Below the pieces are notes generated by a model. It saw only the letters and a list, made by a program, of their open reading frames with translations. It had not been told where the DNA came from and did not search any database. A stretch of DNA of 64,000 nucleotides, taken from Clostridiaceae bacterium. GTDB taxonomy: Bacteria; Bacillota; Clostridia; Peptostreptococcales; Natronincolaceae. Below, one piece after another: positions 16,253 to 25,044 of the stretch (positions are counted from its first letter, which is position 1; each line of letters opens with the position of its first letter). The stretch is taken from the NCBI GenBank assembly GCA_018432235.1, contig JAHDLO010000033.1, forward strand, positions 1 through 64,000. Reading direction: 5' to 3'. The translations under genes and the position numbers were made by a program.

Positions 16253-16810
16253 ATGATTTCTGCAGGTGATTTTAGAAAAGGCAATACTTTTGAGATGAAT
16301 GGTGAACCATTTGTTGTTATGGACTTCCAGCATGTTAAGCCTGGTAAGGGTGCTGCCTTCGTAAGAACAAAGTACAAAAACCTTAAAAATGGTATAATTC
16401 GTGAGGAGACCTTCAACCCTAATGATAAATTTCCGAGGGCGCATATCGATACTAAGGAAATGCAATATCTATACAATGATGGTGAGTTCTACTACTTTAT
16501 GGATAACGAAAGCTTCGAGCAAATTCCATTAAAGTATGAAGAAGTAGAGGATGCCATTAAATTCCTTAAGGAAAATGATAGTGCCGTTATTAAGTTCTAT
16601 CAAAACAAAGCCTTTTCTGTTGAACCACCAAACTTTGTTGAACTAAAGATTGTTGAAACCGAGCCTGGCGTTAAGGGAGATACTGCCACAAATGTTACAA
16701 AGGCGGCTACCCTTGAGACCGGAGCAGTGGTTCACGTGCCATTATTCGTCAATGAGGGCGAAACAATCCGCGTGGATACCCGTACAGGAGAATACATGTC
16801 TAGAGCATAA
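16253..16810 (+). CDS. efp: Translation elongation factor P
   Basis: 185 aa, the standard length. EF-P relieves ribosome stalling at polyproline. It has three beta-barrel domains. The tip loop KPGKGAAF carries Lys32, the residue modified in other bacteria, and the C-terminal signature VDTRTGEYMSRA is intact. The ATG at 16253 follows GGAGGG. No modification enzyme (EpmA/B or YmfI type) is seen in the window. Confidence 0.97.
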   Translation: MISAGDFRKGNTFEMNGEPFVVMDFQHVKPGKGAAFVRTKYKNLKNGIIREETFNPNDKFPRAHIDTKEMQYLYNDGEFYYFMDNESFEQIPLKYEEVEDAIKFLKENDSAVIKFYQNKAFSVEPPNFVELKIVETEPGVKGDTATNVTKAATLETGAVVHVPLFVNEGETIRVDTRTGEYMSRA

Positions 16811-16866
16811 AGTTACAGTGCTTTAGATATAATATAAACCATCAGGATAAAAGGAGGTAGGTAAGA

Positions 16867-17337
16867 ATGGATTACTTATTCGAGAGAGTTGCTTACTTGA
16901 AGGGCTTAGCTGAAGGATTGAACATTAAGGAAGAGTCTAAGGAGGGCAAATTGCTTTTAGGGATAATTGAAGCCCTGGAGGAGTTTGCTGAAGCTATTGT
17001 AGAGCTTGACGAGCATCAGGAGGAAATGGCTGAGTTTGTTGAGGCATTAGACGAAGACCTAATGGATGTTGAAGAGGAAATATTTGAAGACGAAGACTTC
17101 GATGATGACGATGATGAAGATTACGATGACGACGAGATTGAATTTGCAGAGGTAAACTGTCCTTACTGTGATGAGGAGATTTACGTTGATGAGGAATTGC
17201 TTGAAGAAGAGGACAATGAAATAGTTTGTCCAAAATGCCACAAGACAATTGTGATCGTAGAAAACGATCATGTGCATAATGGCTGCTGTGGCGGTGGACA
17301 TCACCACCACCATGAGGATTTTGACCAAGAGGATTAA
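16867..17337 (+). CDS. Acidic zinc-ribbon protein (CD1247 N-terminal domain family)
   Basis: 156 aa. Residues 1-60 form a helical domain (MDYLFERVAYLKGLAEGLNI...) found in a clostridial family usually called CD1247 N-terminal domain. It is followed by an extremely acidic stretch (about 60-95, mainly D and E), a zinc ribbon CPYC...CPKC (about 98-122) and a Cys/His tail ending near GCCGGGHHHHHE. The tail may bind metal. The function is not known. It sits between efp and a terminator, so it is probably co-transcribed with pepP-efp. Confidence 0.75.
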   Translation: MDYLFERVAYLKGLAEGLNIKEESKEGKLLLGIIEALEEFAEAIVELDEHQEEMAEFVEALDEDLMDVEEEIFEDEDFDDDDDEDYDDDEIEFAEVNCPYCDEEIYVDEELLEEEDNEIVCPKCHKTIVIVENDHVHNGCCGGGHHHHHEDFDQED

Positions 17338-17344
17338 TTTTTAG

Positions 17345-17371
17345 GAGCGTCTCAATAGAGGCGCTCTTTTG
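17345..17371 (+). terminator. Intrinsic terminator after the zinc-ribbon gene
   Basis: GAGCGTCTC pairs with GAGGCGCTC (9 bp, one G-U) around AATA and is followed by four T. It closes the pepP-efp unit ahead of aroK. Confidence 0.85.
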
Positions 17372-17420
17372 CTAACTCTTTGATTTCATTACATACTATT
17401 TAGTAAGGAGGTAGAGGGCA

Positions 17421-17957
17421 TTGCAAGGGGGCAATATAGTACTGATTGGATTTATGGGTACGGGGAAATCTACTGTTGGAAGAGCTTTGGCAGGAAAATT
17501 AGAAATGGATTGCTTAGATACAGACGCCATGATAGAAGCAAAAATGGGAATCGCCATCAGTGATATCTTTGAAAAGCATGGCGAGGCTTATTTTAGAGAA
17601 TTAGAGCGTCAAACTGTAGAAGTAATCAGTGGTTTAAGTAGCACTGTCATATTGTGCGGCGGCGGTGTGGTACTAAACAATAGCAATGTAGTAAACTTAA
17701 GAAAAAACGGTAAACTGGTGCTTTTAAAAGCAGAGCCTGAAACCATTATTGCACGTTTATATGAGGATGAAACAAGACCGCTTTTAAAGGGGCGTTTAAA
17801 TCTAGAGGGTCTCCAGGAGATGCTGAAGCAAAGAAATAGCTACTACAATGCTGCTGCGGATATAGTGGTGAATACCGATGGAAAATCAGTAGACAGTATA
17901 ACTGCTGAAATTATCAGCAGTCTTTTTCTGATGGGAAATAGCGAAAAAAGGCTTTAG
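17421..17957 (+). CDS. aroK: Shikimate kinase
   Basis: 178 aa from TTG 17421, with AGGAGG at 17406-17411. It phosphorylates shikimate in the chorismate pathway. It has the P-loop GFMGTGKST (about residues 10-18), DTD (about 34-36), the shikimate-binding RELER.....V segment and a CGGGVVL motif (about 77-83), and the lid region ETRPLLKGR. It lies 11 nt upstream of aroQ, forming a two-gene aromatic unit closed by a terminator. No other aro gene is in the window. Confidence 0.94.
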   Translation: MQGGNIVLIGFMGTGKSTVGRALAGKLEMDCLDTDAMIEAKMGIAISDIFEKHGEAYFRELERQTVEVISGLSSTVILCGGGVVLNNSNVVNLRKNGKLVLLKAEPETIIARLYEDETRPLLKGRLNLEGLQEMLKQRNSYYNAAADIVVNTDGKSVDSITAEIISSLFLMGNSEKRL

Positions 17958-17968
17958 GGGGAATTCAA

Positions 17969-18409
17969 GTGAAAAAAGTTCTGATGCTGCATGGCATAAA
18001 TCATAATATGTTTGGCAAGAGAAATCCCCATCAATATGGGACTATAACTCTGGAGGAGATAGATAACAGGCTAAAGTCGCTAGGACAGGAGCTGGGGGTA
18101 GAGGTTATTAGCTTTCAAACGAATCATGAAGGAGAAATGGTTGAAAAAATTCACCAGGCTTACACGGAAGGAATTAATGCAGTAATCATCAATGCTGGGG
18201 CTTGGACGCATTATAGCTATGGTATAAGAGATGCATTGGATATACTTACCGTACCTATAATAGAGGTGCATATGTCAAATATACATGCTAGAGAAGAATT
18301 TAGACATCACTCAGTATTTGCAGGTGTTGTAAAGGGTCAGATTTGCGGGTTCGGTCTTGATAGCTATTTGCTGGGCTTGAGAGCTGCTGTTGATATCATA
18401 ATAGAATAG
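17969..18409 (+). CDS. aroQ: 3-dehydroquinate dehydratase, type II
   Basis: 146 aa from GTG 17969. It is a dodecameric type II dehydroquinase, converting 3-dehydroquinate to 3-dehydroshikimate. The catalytic loop GKRNPHQYG keeps the essential Arg and Tyr. Asn and His of NAGAWTHYS, His of EVHMSN and Arg of REEFR are also present. The first strand, LMLHGINHNMFG, departs from the usual LNGPNLNLLG, and Trp replaces Tyr in the NPGAYTH box, so it is a divergent member. Coupled to aroK. Confidence 0.9.
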   Translation: MKKVLMLHGINHNMFGKRNPHQYGTITLEEIDNRLKSLGQELGVEVISFQTNHEGEMVEKIHQAYTEGINAVIINAGAWTHYSYGIRDALDILTVPIIEVHMSNIHAREEFRHHSVFAGVVKGQICGFGLDSYLLGLRAAVDIIIE

Positions 18410-18428
18410 ATATAAACGAAATAATAAC

Positions 18429-18472
18429 AACGATGGTCTTATATTAAAATAAGATCATCGTTTTTTTTTTTT
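18429..18472 (+). terminator. Strong intrinsic terminator after aroQ
   Basis: A 14-bp stem (AACGATGGTCTTAT / ATAAGATCATCGTT, one G-U) around a 6-nt loop is followed by about ten further T. It isolates the aro genes from the spoIIIA operon. Confidence 0.95.
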
Positions 18473-18582
18473 GCTCTAATATAGAATTGTGTGCAGCTTT
18501 AACAGCAGATAAAAAAATTTTGTAAACTAAGAATAATCGTAGGACTAACTCAATATGTATAGATATAAAGGAGGGACAGGTT

Positions 18583-19620
18583 GTGAAAAATCAAAGTACC
18601 ATTCAAAACTATGGTGTTAAGGGCGGTGGTATAGGAACATTTATGCTGCTGGAGCAATTTTTATGTCCTGAGTTAAGGAGTATTATTCAGAAGATTCCTG
18701 ATAGATATAAATTAACGATGGAGGAAATTCGGCTAAGAATCAATCAACCATTGATGATATTCGGTGATAATAGGGATTATTTTGTCAACAAGCTGGGGGA
18801 GGTTCATACAGAGGAGTTGAATAGTCACCGGGTATCGGGAAAAAACATTGAAAACACAATGCAGTTTATATCCAATTATTCCATATATGCAGTTGAGGAG
18901 GAGCTGAAGAGGGGCTATATAACCATACAGGGAGGCCATAGAATCGGGATAGTGGGCAGTGTCCTCTATGACAGCGGAGGAATTCGAACCATTAAGAACT
19001 TCAGTGGTCTGAATATCAGAATATCCAGAGAAAAAAAAGGCATATGTGCTTCGGTCTTTAAATATCTTCTGGACAGCAGGGGGGAGTTTATGAATACCTT
19101 GATTGTCTCTCCACCCCAATGCGGGAAGACAACGATGCTGAGGGATATCGTGCGAAGCCTCAGCTATGGCAGAGGTGACCATAATTTCAGAGGGGTGAAG
19201 GTTGGTGTGGTGGATGAACGCTCTGAGCTGGGAGCTTGCTACCTTGGGGTACCTCAAAACGACCTGGGGCCTAGAACCGACATTCTGGATGGATGCCCAA
19301 AGGCAGATGGCATTATGATGCTGATAAGGGCTATGTCGCCTCAGGTAATAGCCACTGATGAAATAGGCCGCAGGGAGGACAGCTATGCAATTGAGGAGGC
19401 TTTGATGGCGGGGATTAAGCTCATAACTACTGTTCATGGTAATTCCCTGGAGGATTTATACAGCAAGGCTGTCATTGGACAGCTGATTAAGGATAAGGTT
19501 TTTGAAAGAATTTTGATATTGTCCAATCGTCCTGAGGTGGGAACTATAGAGAAAATAATAGACGGAAGAAGCCTAATAAATCTAATCGGCTCTCCGCTAA
19601 GGAATAGGAAGGTGACATAG
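18583..19620 (+). CDS. spoIIIAA: Stage III sporulation protein AA (ATPase)
   Basis: 345 aa from GTG 18583 with AGGAGG at 18569-18574. It is a cytoplasmic secretion-type ATPase that powers the SpoIIIA-SpoIIQ channel between mother cell and forespore. P-loop segment PPQCGKTTMLRD (about residues 180-191), Walker B-like region VIATDEIG (about 250-257), and the TTVHG motif (about 283) are present. It heads an eight-gene operon and ends one base before spoIIIAB starts. The operon is normally sigma-E controlled; I could not define a convincing sigma-E promoter upstream. Confidence 0.96.
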   Translation: MKNQSTIQNYGVKGGGIGTFMLLEQFLCPELRSIIQKIPDRYKLTMEEIRLRINQPLMIFGDNRDYFVNKLGEVHTEELNSHRVSGKNIENTMQFISNYSIYAVEEELKRGYITIQGGHRIGIVGSVLYDSGGIRTIKNFSGLNIRISREKKGICASVFKYLLDSRGEFMNTLIVSPPQCGKTTMLRDIVRSLSYGRGDHNFRGVKVGVVDERSELGACYLGVPQNDLGPRTDILDGCPKADGIMMLIRAMSPQVIATDEIGRREDSYAIEEALMAGIKLITTVHGNSLEDLYSKAVIGQLIKDKVFERILILSNRPEVGTIEKIIDGRSLINLIGSPLRNRKVT

Positions 19621-20142
19621 ATGCTTATAAAGCTGATGCTATCAGTATTAATCATTGGCGGCTGTACTTTACTGGGAAATATTTATGCAGGTATCTATGG
19701 TGAAAGAGTAAAGCTGTTAAACCATCTCCTATCCACTCTTCAAATGCTGGAGACTGAGATTGTCTATGGCGGGACGCCCTTGCCTTTATTGCTGCCGAGA
19801 ATAGCAGCAAAAAGCAAGGCTGAAATAGCAGAGCTTTTGATTGCGGTCGCAGATATCCTTCAGCTAAAGGAAGGGGACACCTTTGCTGAGGCATGGCGAA
19901 AGGCTATCGAGGCTAATAGCAAAAGCTCTGCCCTTCATAGAGACGATCTTGAGCTTTTAATAAATCTAGGTAATAATCTTGGCACCTCTGACAGAGAAAA
20001 CCAGGTTAAGCATATCAGATTGGCTATGGAGGATGTAAAGAGGAACCATGCAACGGCGGTGGCACAGCAACAGAAAAATGCAGGGCTGTACAAGCATTTA
20101 GGCTTGTTGGCGGGAATCACCATCGTAATAATTCTAATTTAA
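19621..20142 (+). CDS. spoIIIAB: Stage III sporulation protein AB
   Basis: 173 aa, abutting spoIIIAA. It has an N-terminal TM (about 3-20), a helical cytoplasmic domain resembling GspF/PilC, and a C-terminal TM (about 158-173). The HLLSTLQMLETEIVYGGTPLPLLL stretch is typical of the family. It is the presumed membrane partner of the SpoIIIAA ATPase in the feeding-tube complex. Confidence 0.94.
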   Translation: MLIKLMLSVLIIGGCTLLGNIYAGIYGERVKLLNHLLSTLQMLETEIVYGGTPLPLLLPRIAAKSKAEIAELLIAVADILQLKEGDTFAEAWRKAIEANSKSSALHRDDLELLINLGNNLGTSDRENQVKHIRLAMEDVKRNHATAVAQQQKNAGLYKHLGLLAGITIVIILI

Positions 20143-20160
20143 TCTGGGAGGGAACCAAAT

Positions 20161-20364
20161 ATGCTGATGAATGTGGATTTAATCTTCAAAATAGCTGCTA
20201 TAGGAATTATTGTAGCTGTATTAAATCAAGTGCTAATAAGGGCCGGACGAGAGGAGCAGGCCATGATGACTACTCTGGTGGGGATAGTGGTGGTGCTTAT
20301 GATGGTGATAAATCTTGTCAGTAATTTATTCGATACCGTTAAGACGATGTTCCGTTTATATTAA
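20161..20364 (+). CDS. spoIIIAC: Stage III sporulation protein AC
   Basis: 67 aa with two transmembrane helices (about 7-28 and 35-60), as in all SpoIIIAC proteins. A short hydrophobic subunit of the SpoIIIA complex. GGGAGG precedes ATG 20161. Confidence 0.94.
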   Translation: MLMNVDLIFKIAAIGIIVAVLNQVLIRAGREEQAMMTTLVGIVVVLMMVINLVSNLFDTVKTMFRLY

Positions 20365-20376
20365 GGATGTGATGCT

Positions 20377-20763
20377 ATGGAGATATTTCAAATAGTGGCA
20401 ATAGCAATTGTTGCAACTGTACTATCGGTGCTGATAAAGCATCAGAAGCCGGAGATCGGTATATATATCAGTCTTGTGACCGGCATCGTTGTTTTCATAT
20501 TTGTCGTGGCGAAGCTCCAATCGGTTATAGAAATTCTAAATCAGCTGGCAAACAAAATAAACATTGATGATATATACCTGTCTACAATTTTAAAAATCGT
20601 GGGAATTGCCTATATAGCAGAGTTTGGCGCTCAGGTCTGCAAGGATGCAGGAGAAGGCGTGATAGCTTCTAAGATAGAATTTGCTGGTAAGGTGCTAATA
20701 ATGGTGATGGCGGTGCCAATATTGGTATCCTTAATGGATTTGATCATTAATATGGTACCTTAG
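20377..20763 (+). CDS. spoIIIAD: Stage III sporulation protein AD
   Basis: 128 aa integral membrane protein with three to four hydrophobic segments (about 3-20, 29-48, 65-90, 104-126). It shows the family pattern TILKIVGIAYIAEFGAQVCKDAGEGVIASKIEFAGKV. Subunit of the SpoIIIA channel, tightly linked to spoIIIAC (12 nt) and spoIIIAE (11 nt). Confidence 0.95.
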   Translation: MEIFQIVAIAIVATVLSVLIKHQKPEIGIYISLVTGIVVFIFVVAKLQSVIEILNQLANKINIDDIYLSTILKIVGIAYIAEFGAQVCKDAGEGVIASKIEFAGKVLIMVMAVPILVSLMDLIINMVP

Positions 20764-20774
20764 GATGTGAAAAA

Positions 20775-21947
20775 ATGAGAAAACTACTGATTATAAGTAT
20801 ACTGATGTGTATTCTTTTTACCTCCTTTTCCTATGCTGAAGAGGCTGTAAGGGACACGGATAGCATAATAACAGAGCAAATACACCGGTTGGATACGGGG
20901 GATTTGCAGGAAATAATGAACACTATCAACCGGGATCTGGATGAGTATCTGCCCAAAATCGAGTTAAAGCAGCTAATTATTAAGGTGTTAAAAGGAGAGG
21001 GTGTCATCTCATTTCAAGACCTTATCAATGGTAGTCTAAGATTTTTATTTAGGGAGGTAATTGCAAATTGGAAGCTTATGGGTCAAATAATTGTACTGGC
21101 CTCCATATATGCCATCCTAAGTAATCTGCAAAATGCCTTTGAGAATGATGCCGTTGGTAGATTAGCCTATAATGTATGCTACATGGTGATCATTGCACTA
21201 ACCATAAAGAGCTTTTTAATTGCCATCAACTTGGGCAGAGAAACGATTGATATGATGGTGACCTTTATGCAGGCCTTAATGCCGGTGCTGCTGGCCATAC
21301 TGCTGGCTATGGGGGGGATTACCACCTCAGCCTTCTTTCAGCCGGTGCTGCTGGGGGCAATAGGCTTTATTGCCACCATCTTGAAAACCATTGTGCTGCC
21401 ATTAATCTTTTTTTCAGCAGTATTGGCTATAGTCAATAATTTTTCTTCAAAAATACAGGTTTCTAAGCTGGCTTCACTGTTGAAGCAGATAGCTACTGTT
21501 ATTTTGGGCTTTGTGCTAACGGCCTTTGTCGGGGTTATCTCTATTCAGGGCATTGCAGCTGCAACCGTAGACGGTGTAACCATACGAACTGCTAAATTTG
21601 CAGTCGATAAATTTATACCAATAGTAGGAGGCTTCCTCTCGGATGCAATGGACATGGTAATTGGCAGCTCATTGCTTTTAAAGAATGCCATCGGTGCAAT
21701 CGGACTTTTCAGTGTCTTTCTAATCTGTCTAGTTCCTATGATAAAAATCATTTCTTTGATTGTGATCTACAAGCTGTGTGCAGCCATTATAGAGCCGATT
21801 GCCCAAAATCAGCTGGTGGATTGTCTAAATCAGATGAGCAGCTCTTTAATATTGCTATTTGCTACAGTGTCATCGGTGGCGATAATGTTCTTTATCACCA
21901 TAACAATAATAGTCAGCACCGGTAATATTACAGTTATGATGAGGTAG
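20775..21947 (+). CDS. spoIIIAE: Stage III sporulation protein AE
   Basis: 390 aa. A signal peptide or first TM (1-21) is followed by a soluble segment (about 25-95) and six to eight TM helices. It is a large membrane subunit of the SpoIIIA-SpoIIQ channel. Family pattern: ITTSAFFQPVLLGAIGFIATILKTIVLPLIFFSAVLAIV. Length matches orthologues. Confidence 0.96.
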   Translation: MRKLLIISILMCILFTSFSYAEEAVRDTDSIITEQIHRLDTGDLQEIMNTINRDLDEYLPKIELKQLIIKVLKGEGVISFQDLINGSLRFLFREVIANWKLMGQIIVLASIYAILSNLQNAFENDAVGRLAYNVCYMVIIALTIKSFLIAINLGRETIDMMVTFMQALMPVLLAILLAMGGITTSAFFQPVLLGAIGFIATILKTIVLPLIFFSAVLAIVNNFSSKIQVSKLASLLKQIATVILGFVLTAFVGVISIQGIAAATVDGVTIRTAKFAVDKFIPIVGGFLSDAMDMVIGSSLLLKNAIGAIGLFSVFLICLVPMIKIISLIVIYKLCAAIIEPIAQNQLVDCLNQMSSSLILLFATVSSVAIMFFITITIIVSTGNITVMMR

Positions 21948-21955
21948 GTGGAGAT

Positions 21956-22585
21956 ATGGAGCTATTCAGGGAATGGATTGTAACGATTATATCAATTATT
22001 ATTTTCGTTACCTTTATAGAGATTTTGCTGCCCAATTCCAATCACAGAAGGTATATCAGTGTTATCATAGGGCTTTTAATCATGTTTGTCATATTAAAGC
22101 CTTTACTGGGCTTCGTGAAGGACGGGGCTAGCCTTGGTGAGGGCATATTGGCAGCATCAAATCAAATGGAGCAGCAGACTCTGCAAAACAGAGTACAACA
22201 GCAGCAGTTTTCCAATAATGACATGGTATTGGAGCTGTACAAGCAGGAGTTAAAGAAGCAGATGTCAGGAAGGCTAGAGAAACAGCTGGGGGTTTTAGTT
22301 CACGATATCGAATTAGACATAGAGGATAAGGACCAGGAGAGCTTTGGGAGTATTAAGGGGATATATATCGTTCTAAGAGAGGATGAGGATACAGTGAACA
22401 ACAGCAGCTCAGGAATTCAGGAGATCAATGTCAATGTGACAATATCATCAAAAAATAATAATAATATAGCAGATGAAAGCATAATGATAGGTAGTAGAGG
22501 CGAGGCCATAATAGATGATTTCAGTAGCTTTTATCAGGTCTCAAGGGACAATATATCGGTAGCGATACTAAAGAGTAAAAATTAG
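21956..22585 (+). CDS. spoIIIAF: Stage III sporulation protein AF
   Basis: 209 aa. Two N-terminal TM helices (about 5-25 and 33-52) are followed by a coiled coil (about 70-105) and a ring-building-like domain. The ATG at 21956 lies in GGTGGAGATATG. A channel subunit of the mother-cell membrane. Confidence 0.92.
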   Translation: MELFREWIVTIISIIIFVTFIEILLPNSNHRRYISVIIGLLIMFVILKPLLGFVKDGASLGEGILAASNQMEQQTLQNRVQQQQFSNNDMVLELYKQELKKQMSGRLEKQLGVLVHDIELDIEDKDQESFGSIKGIYIVLREDEDTVNNSSSGIQEINVNVTISSKNNNNIADESIMIGSRGEAIIDDFSSFYQVSRDNISVAILKSKN

Positions 22586-22604
22586 CTGGGGAGGAACGAA
22601 GAGG

Positions 22605-23189
22605 ATGGATAAGATTAATGAAGCAATTAAAAAGCTGGTGTCTAAAAAATATGTAGCCAACATACTGGTGATTATTGCAATGGCAATAATGGCTCTAATA
22701 GTTTCCGGTGATTTCCTGTTCAAGGATACTACTGTTAAAAACAATAACGGAGGCTCCTCCGGTCAACAGCTGGTTATGCAGCAAAGCCAGATAAAATCTG
22801 AGGAGGAGGTGGAGGAGGATAGACTTAAGAAGATATTAGAAACCATAAAGGGGGCAGGTGAGGTGGAGGTTATGATTACCTTTGAGATGGGCTCGGAAAT
22901 TATACCTGCCATAAATACAGTTGAATCCGTGGAAATAACGGAGGAAAAGGATTCAAACGGTGGAACGAGAACCGTTAATACGCAAAACAAAAACAATAGT
23001 ACTGTTATAACCAATGACACCTCCGGTAATAAGCCCGTTGTCATTAAGGAAATTAAGCCCCAGGTAAAGGGAGTCATAGTTGTGGCTGAAGGGGCAGAGG
23101 ACATCGAGGTGAAGGCTAAGCTTTATGAGGCGGTGAAAACAGTACTTCAAATACCAGGGCATAGAGTTCAGGTTTATCCTAAAAATTAA
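22605..23189 (+). CDS. spoIIIAG: Stage III sporulation protein AG
   Basis: 194 aa with one TM (about 19-37), a Gln/Glu-rich linker, and an RBM-type domain in which GAGEVEVMITFEMG and IKPQVKGVIVVAEGAEDIEVKAKLYEAVKTVL are the family motifs. SpoIIIAG forms the large 30-mer ring of the feeding-tube channel in the intermembrane space. Confidence 0.95.
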   Translation: MDKINEAIKKLVSKKYVANILVIIAMAIMALIVSGDFLFKDTTVKNNNGGSSGQQLVMQQSQIKSEEEVEEDRLKKILETIKGAGEVEVMITFEMGSEIIPAINTVESVEITEEKDSNGGTRTVNTQNKNNSTVITNDTSGNKPVVIKEIKPQVKGVIVVAEGAEDIEVKAKLYEAVKTVLQIPGHRVQVYPKN

Positions 23190-23212
23190 TTGAAGGCAAG
23201 GGAGGGTTATAA

Positions 23213-23965
23213 ATGAAGTTAGACAGATTTCAAAGAAAGAATTTTATTATATTTTCCTTGGTAATGATTCTGGGGTTGATCGGCTATATCAACTACAGCT
23301 TAAATAAGCAGGCACTATTGCAAACCTCAAATGAGCTGGAGAATTATGAAATGACCATGATGCGCCAAAATGGCATGCTGACGGACATATTGGGGGAGGA
23401 CGAAATGGTGCTTAGTGACGAAGCTGAGGGTGCCGAGGAGCCTGAGGAAACTGAAAAGCTGGAGGGAACTGAAGAGGTGGAGGAAACTCTGCTGCAGGAG
23501 GGGGAATTAGATAACGCCATAATCGTCGATAGCAGAGATAATTATATTAATGAGTTAGCAAAGGAAACAAATTCTCAAATAACTCAAGTGATCACCAGCA
23601 AGGAGGTAATGCAGAAAAGTAGCTTCTTCATAGAAACGAGACTTGAGAGAGATAAGAAGAGAAGCGAGATGATCAGTAATTTAAATGAAATCATCAATAA
23701 TAACAATACAGGCCAGGAGCTGAAGGATCAGGCGCAGTCAATGAAGCTTAATCTTATCAGCAGCACAGAAAAGGAAATGATGATTGAAAGCATGGTAATT
23801 GCGAAGGGCTTCAGTGATGTTGTTGTCTATCTTTCTGATCAATCCATTAATATTGTTGTACAAAGTCAAGCTCTTGATTCTACAGATGTTGCCAAAATAG
23901 TTGATATTGTCCGCAGAGAGACGGATATCCCTATGGATAACATAATAATCATGAATAAGAAATAG
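23213..23965 (+). CDS. spoIIIAH: Stage III sporulation protein AH
   Basis: 250 aa. One N-terminal TM (about 9-27), a Glu-rich linker (about 60-100), then a YscJ/FliF-like ring domain (about 115-249) ending RRETDIPMDNIIIMNKK. The domain pairs with forespore SpoIIQ. It is the final gene of the spoIIIA operon. No terminator is evident, and a new promoter begins 6 nt after the stop. Confidence 0.95.
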   Translation: MKLDRFQRKNFIIFSLVMILGLIGYINYSLNKQALLQTSNELENYEMTMMRQNGMLTDILGEDEMVLSDEAEGAEEPEETEKLEGTEEVEETLLQEGELDNAIIVDSRDNYINELAKETNSQITQVITSKEVMQKSSFFIETRLERDKKRSEMISNLNEIINNNNTGQELKDQAQSMKLNLISSTEKEMMIESMVIAKGFSDVVVYLSDQSINIVVQSQALDSTDVAKIVDIVRRETDIPMDNIIIMNKK

Positions 23966-23971
23966 AACTGT

Positions 23972-24000
23972 TTGTCAATAATGAAGGATTTTGGTATAAT
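23972..24000 (+). promoter_or_regulatory. Sigma-A-type promoter for asp23
   Basis: TTGTCA (23972-23977), a 17-bp spacer and TATAAT (23995-24000), with a TG-like GG just before the -10. The expected start is near 24007, giving a 28-nt leader. It separates vegetative asp23 transcription from the sporulation operon upstream. Confidence 0.8.
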
Positions 24001-24034
24001 GTATCTAGATATTTGACACTCAGGAGGTGAAAAC

Positions 24035-24427
24035 ATGGATGCGATACAAAATTTAGAATATGGAGAAGTGAATATTGCAGAAGATGTATTAGCAACCATA
24101 GCAGGTATTGCGGCTATTGAAGTAAAAGGCGTAGCTGGTATGAGTGGCGGTTTGGTTGGCGGAATCGCAGAAATTCTAGGTAAAAAGACCTTGTCTAAGG
24201 GAGTTAAGGTTTCTGTCAATGATAAAGGTGCTTTTATTGATCTAAACCTTATCGTCGATTATGGGACAAAAATTCCTGATGTTGCATGGGAAATTCAAGA
24301 TAAAGTTAAAAAAACCATACAGACAATGGCAAATTTAAATGTTGTTGAGGTAAATATACATATTCAGGGAGTTAATTTCCCTAAGGAGGAAGAGCAGGCT
24401 CCTCAACAGGTAGAAAATACAAAATAA
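24035..24427 (+). CDS. Asp23/Gls24 family protein (YqhY-like)
   Basis: 130 aa with the family pattern GEVNIAEDVLATIAGIAAIEVKGVAGM and IDLNLIVDYGTKIPDVAWEIQDKVKKTIQTM. In Bacillus the neighbour of nusB is YqhY, linked to control of acetyl-CoA carboxylase and lipid synthesis; that role is known for the orthologue only, and no acc genes are present here. A glutamate-rich C-terminal tail follows. It has its own promoter and terminator. Confidence 0.9.
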   Translation: MDAIQNLEYGEVNIAEDVLATIAGIAAIEVKGVAGMSGGLVGGIAEILGKKTLSKGVKVSVNDKGAFIDLNLIVDYGTKIPDVAWEIQDKVKKTIQTMANLNVVEVNIHIQGVNFPKEEEQAPQQVENTK

Positions 24428-24440
24428 AGACATTATGAAG

Positions 24441-24467
24441 CCCTCTGTTTTTACAGAGGGTTTATTG
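24441..24467 (+). terminator. Intrinsic terminator after asp23
   Basis: CCCTCTGT pairs with ACAGAGGG (8 bp perfect) around TTTT, followed by TTTATTG. Confidence 0.85.
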
Positions 24468-24606
24468 TAGCAGAGAATTACGTTAAGCTACGTCGTCTAA
24501 AGAACTTTTTTAGTAGACAGGCTAATTCTAAGAAATAATAATAAAATATTAAAGGTTAATCAACAATAATGATATAAGCCCATGAGATTAACAGAGGAGG
24601 AAAACA

Positions 24607-25044
24607 ATGAGTAGAAGAATTGCCCGTGAGCATTGCATGAAGGCATTGTTTCAAATGAGTGTTCAAAATGATTATGATATAAGTAAGATTCAAGAGGATA
24701 TACTGGAGGAGCCTCTGGAGGAAAAGCAAAAGCAGTATATGCACCTGGTGCTTCAGCAGGTTATAGGTCACATGAAGGCATTGGATGAGCTAATTGAGGG
24801 GTACTCAAAGGGCTGGAGAATCAATCGTATCTCTAAGGTGGATCTAGCGATTTTACGTCTTGCTTTTGGAGAGATATTGTACATAGAAGAGGTACCCTAT
24901 GCTGTTGCCATAAATGAAGCTATTGAGCTGGCAAAAAAATATAATTCTGAGGAATCGGCTGCCTTTGTCAATGGTATCCTTGGAAAATATGCAGAGGATA
25001 AGGGCTTAAAGGAAAATGATGCAAAAGCTAGTACTAGGGATTGA
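24607..25044 (+). CDS. nusB: Transcription antitermination factor NusB
   Basis: 145 aa all-helical RNA-binding protein of the rRNA antitermination complex with NusE (S10). Typical start SRRIAREHCMKALFQM, and the motifs VDLAILRLAFGEILY and EAIELAKKYNSEESAAFVNGILG. It overlaps the next gene by about 29 bp, so the two are probably translated together. Confidence 0.95.
   Translation: MSRRIAREHCMKALFQMSVQNDYDISKIQEDILEEPLEEKQKQYMHLVLQQVIGHMKALDELIEGYSKGWRINRISKVDLAILRLAFGEILYIEEVPYAVAINEAIELAKKYNSEESAAFVNGILGKYAEDKGLKENDAKASTRD

Noticed and set aside
18531..18560. Sigma-E promoter for spoIIIAA
   Set aside because: GAATAAT at 18531 could be a -35, but the -10 candidate AATATGTAT fits the consensus poorly; not listed as a feature.
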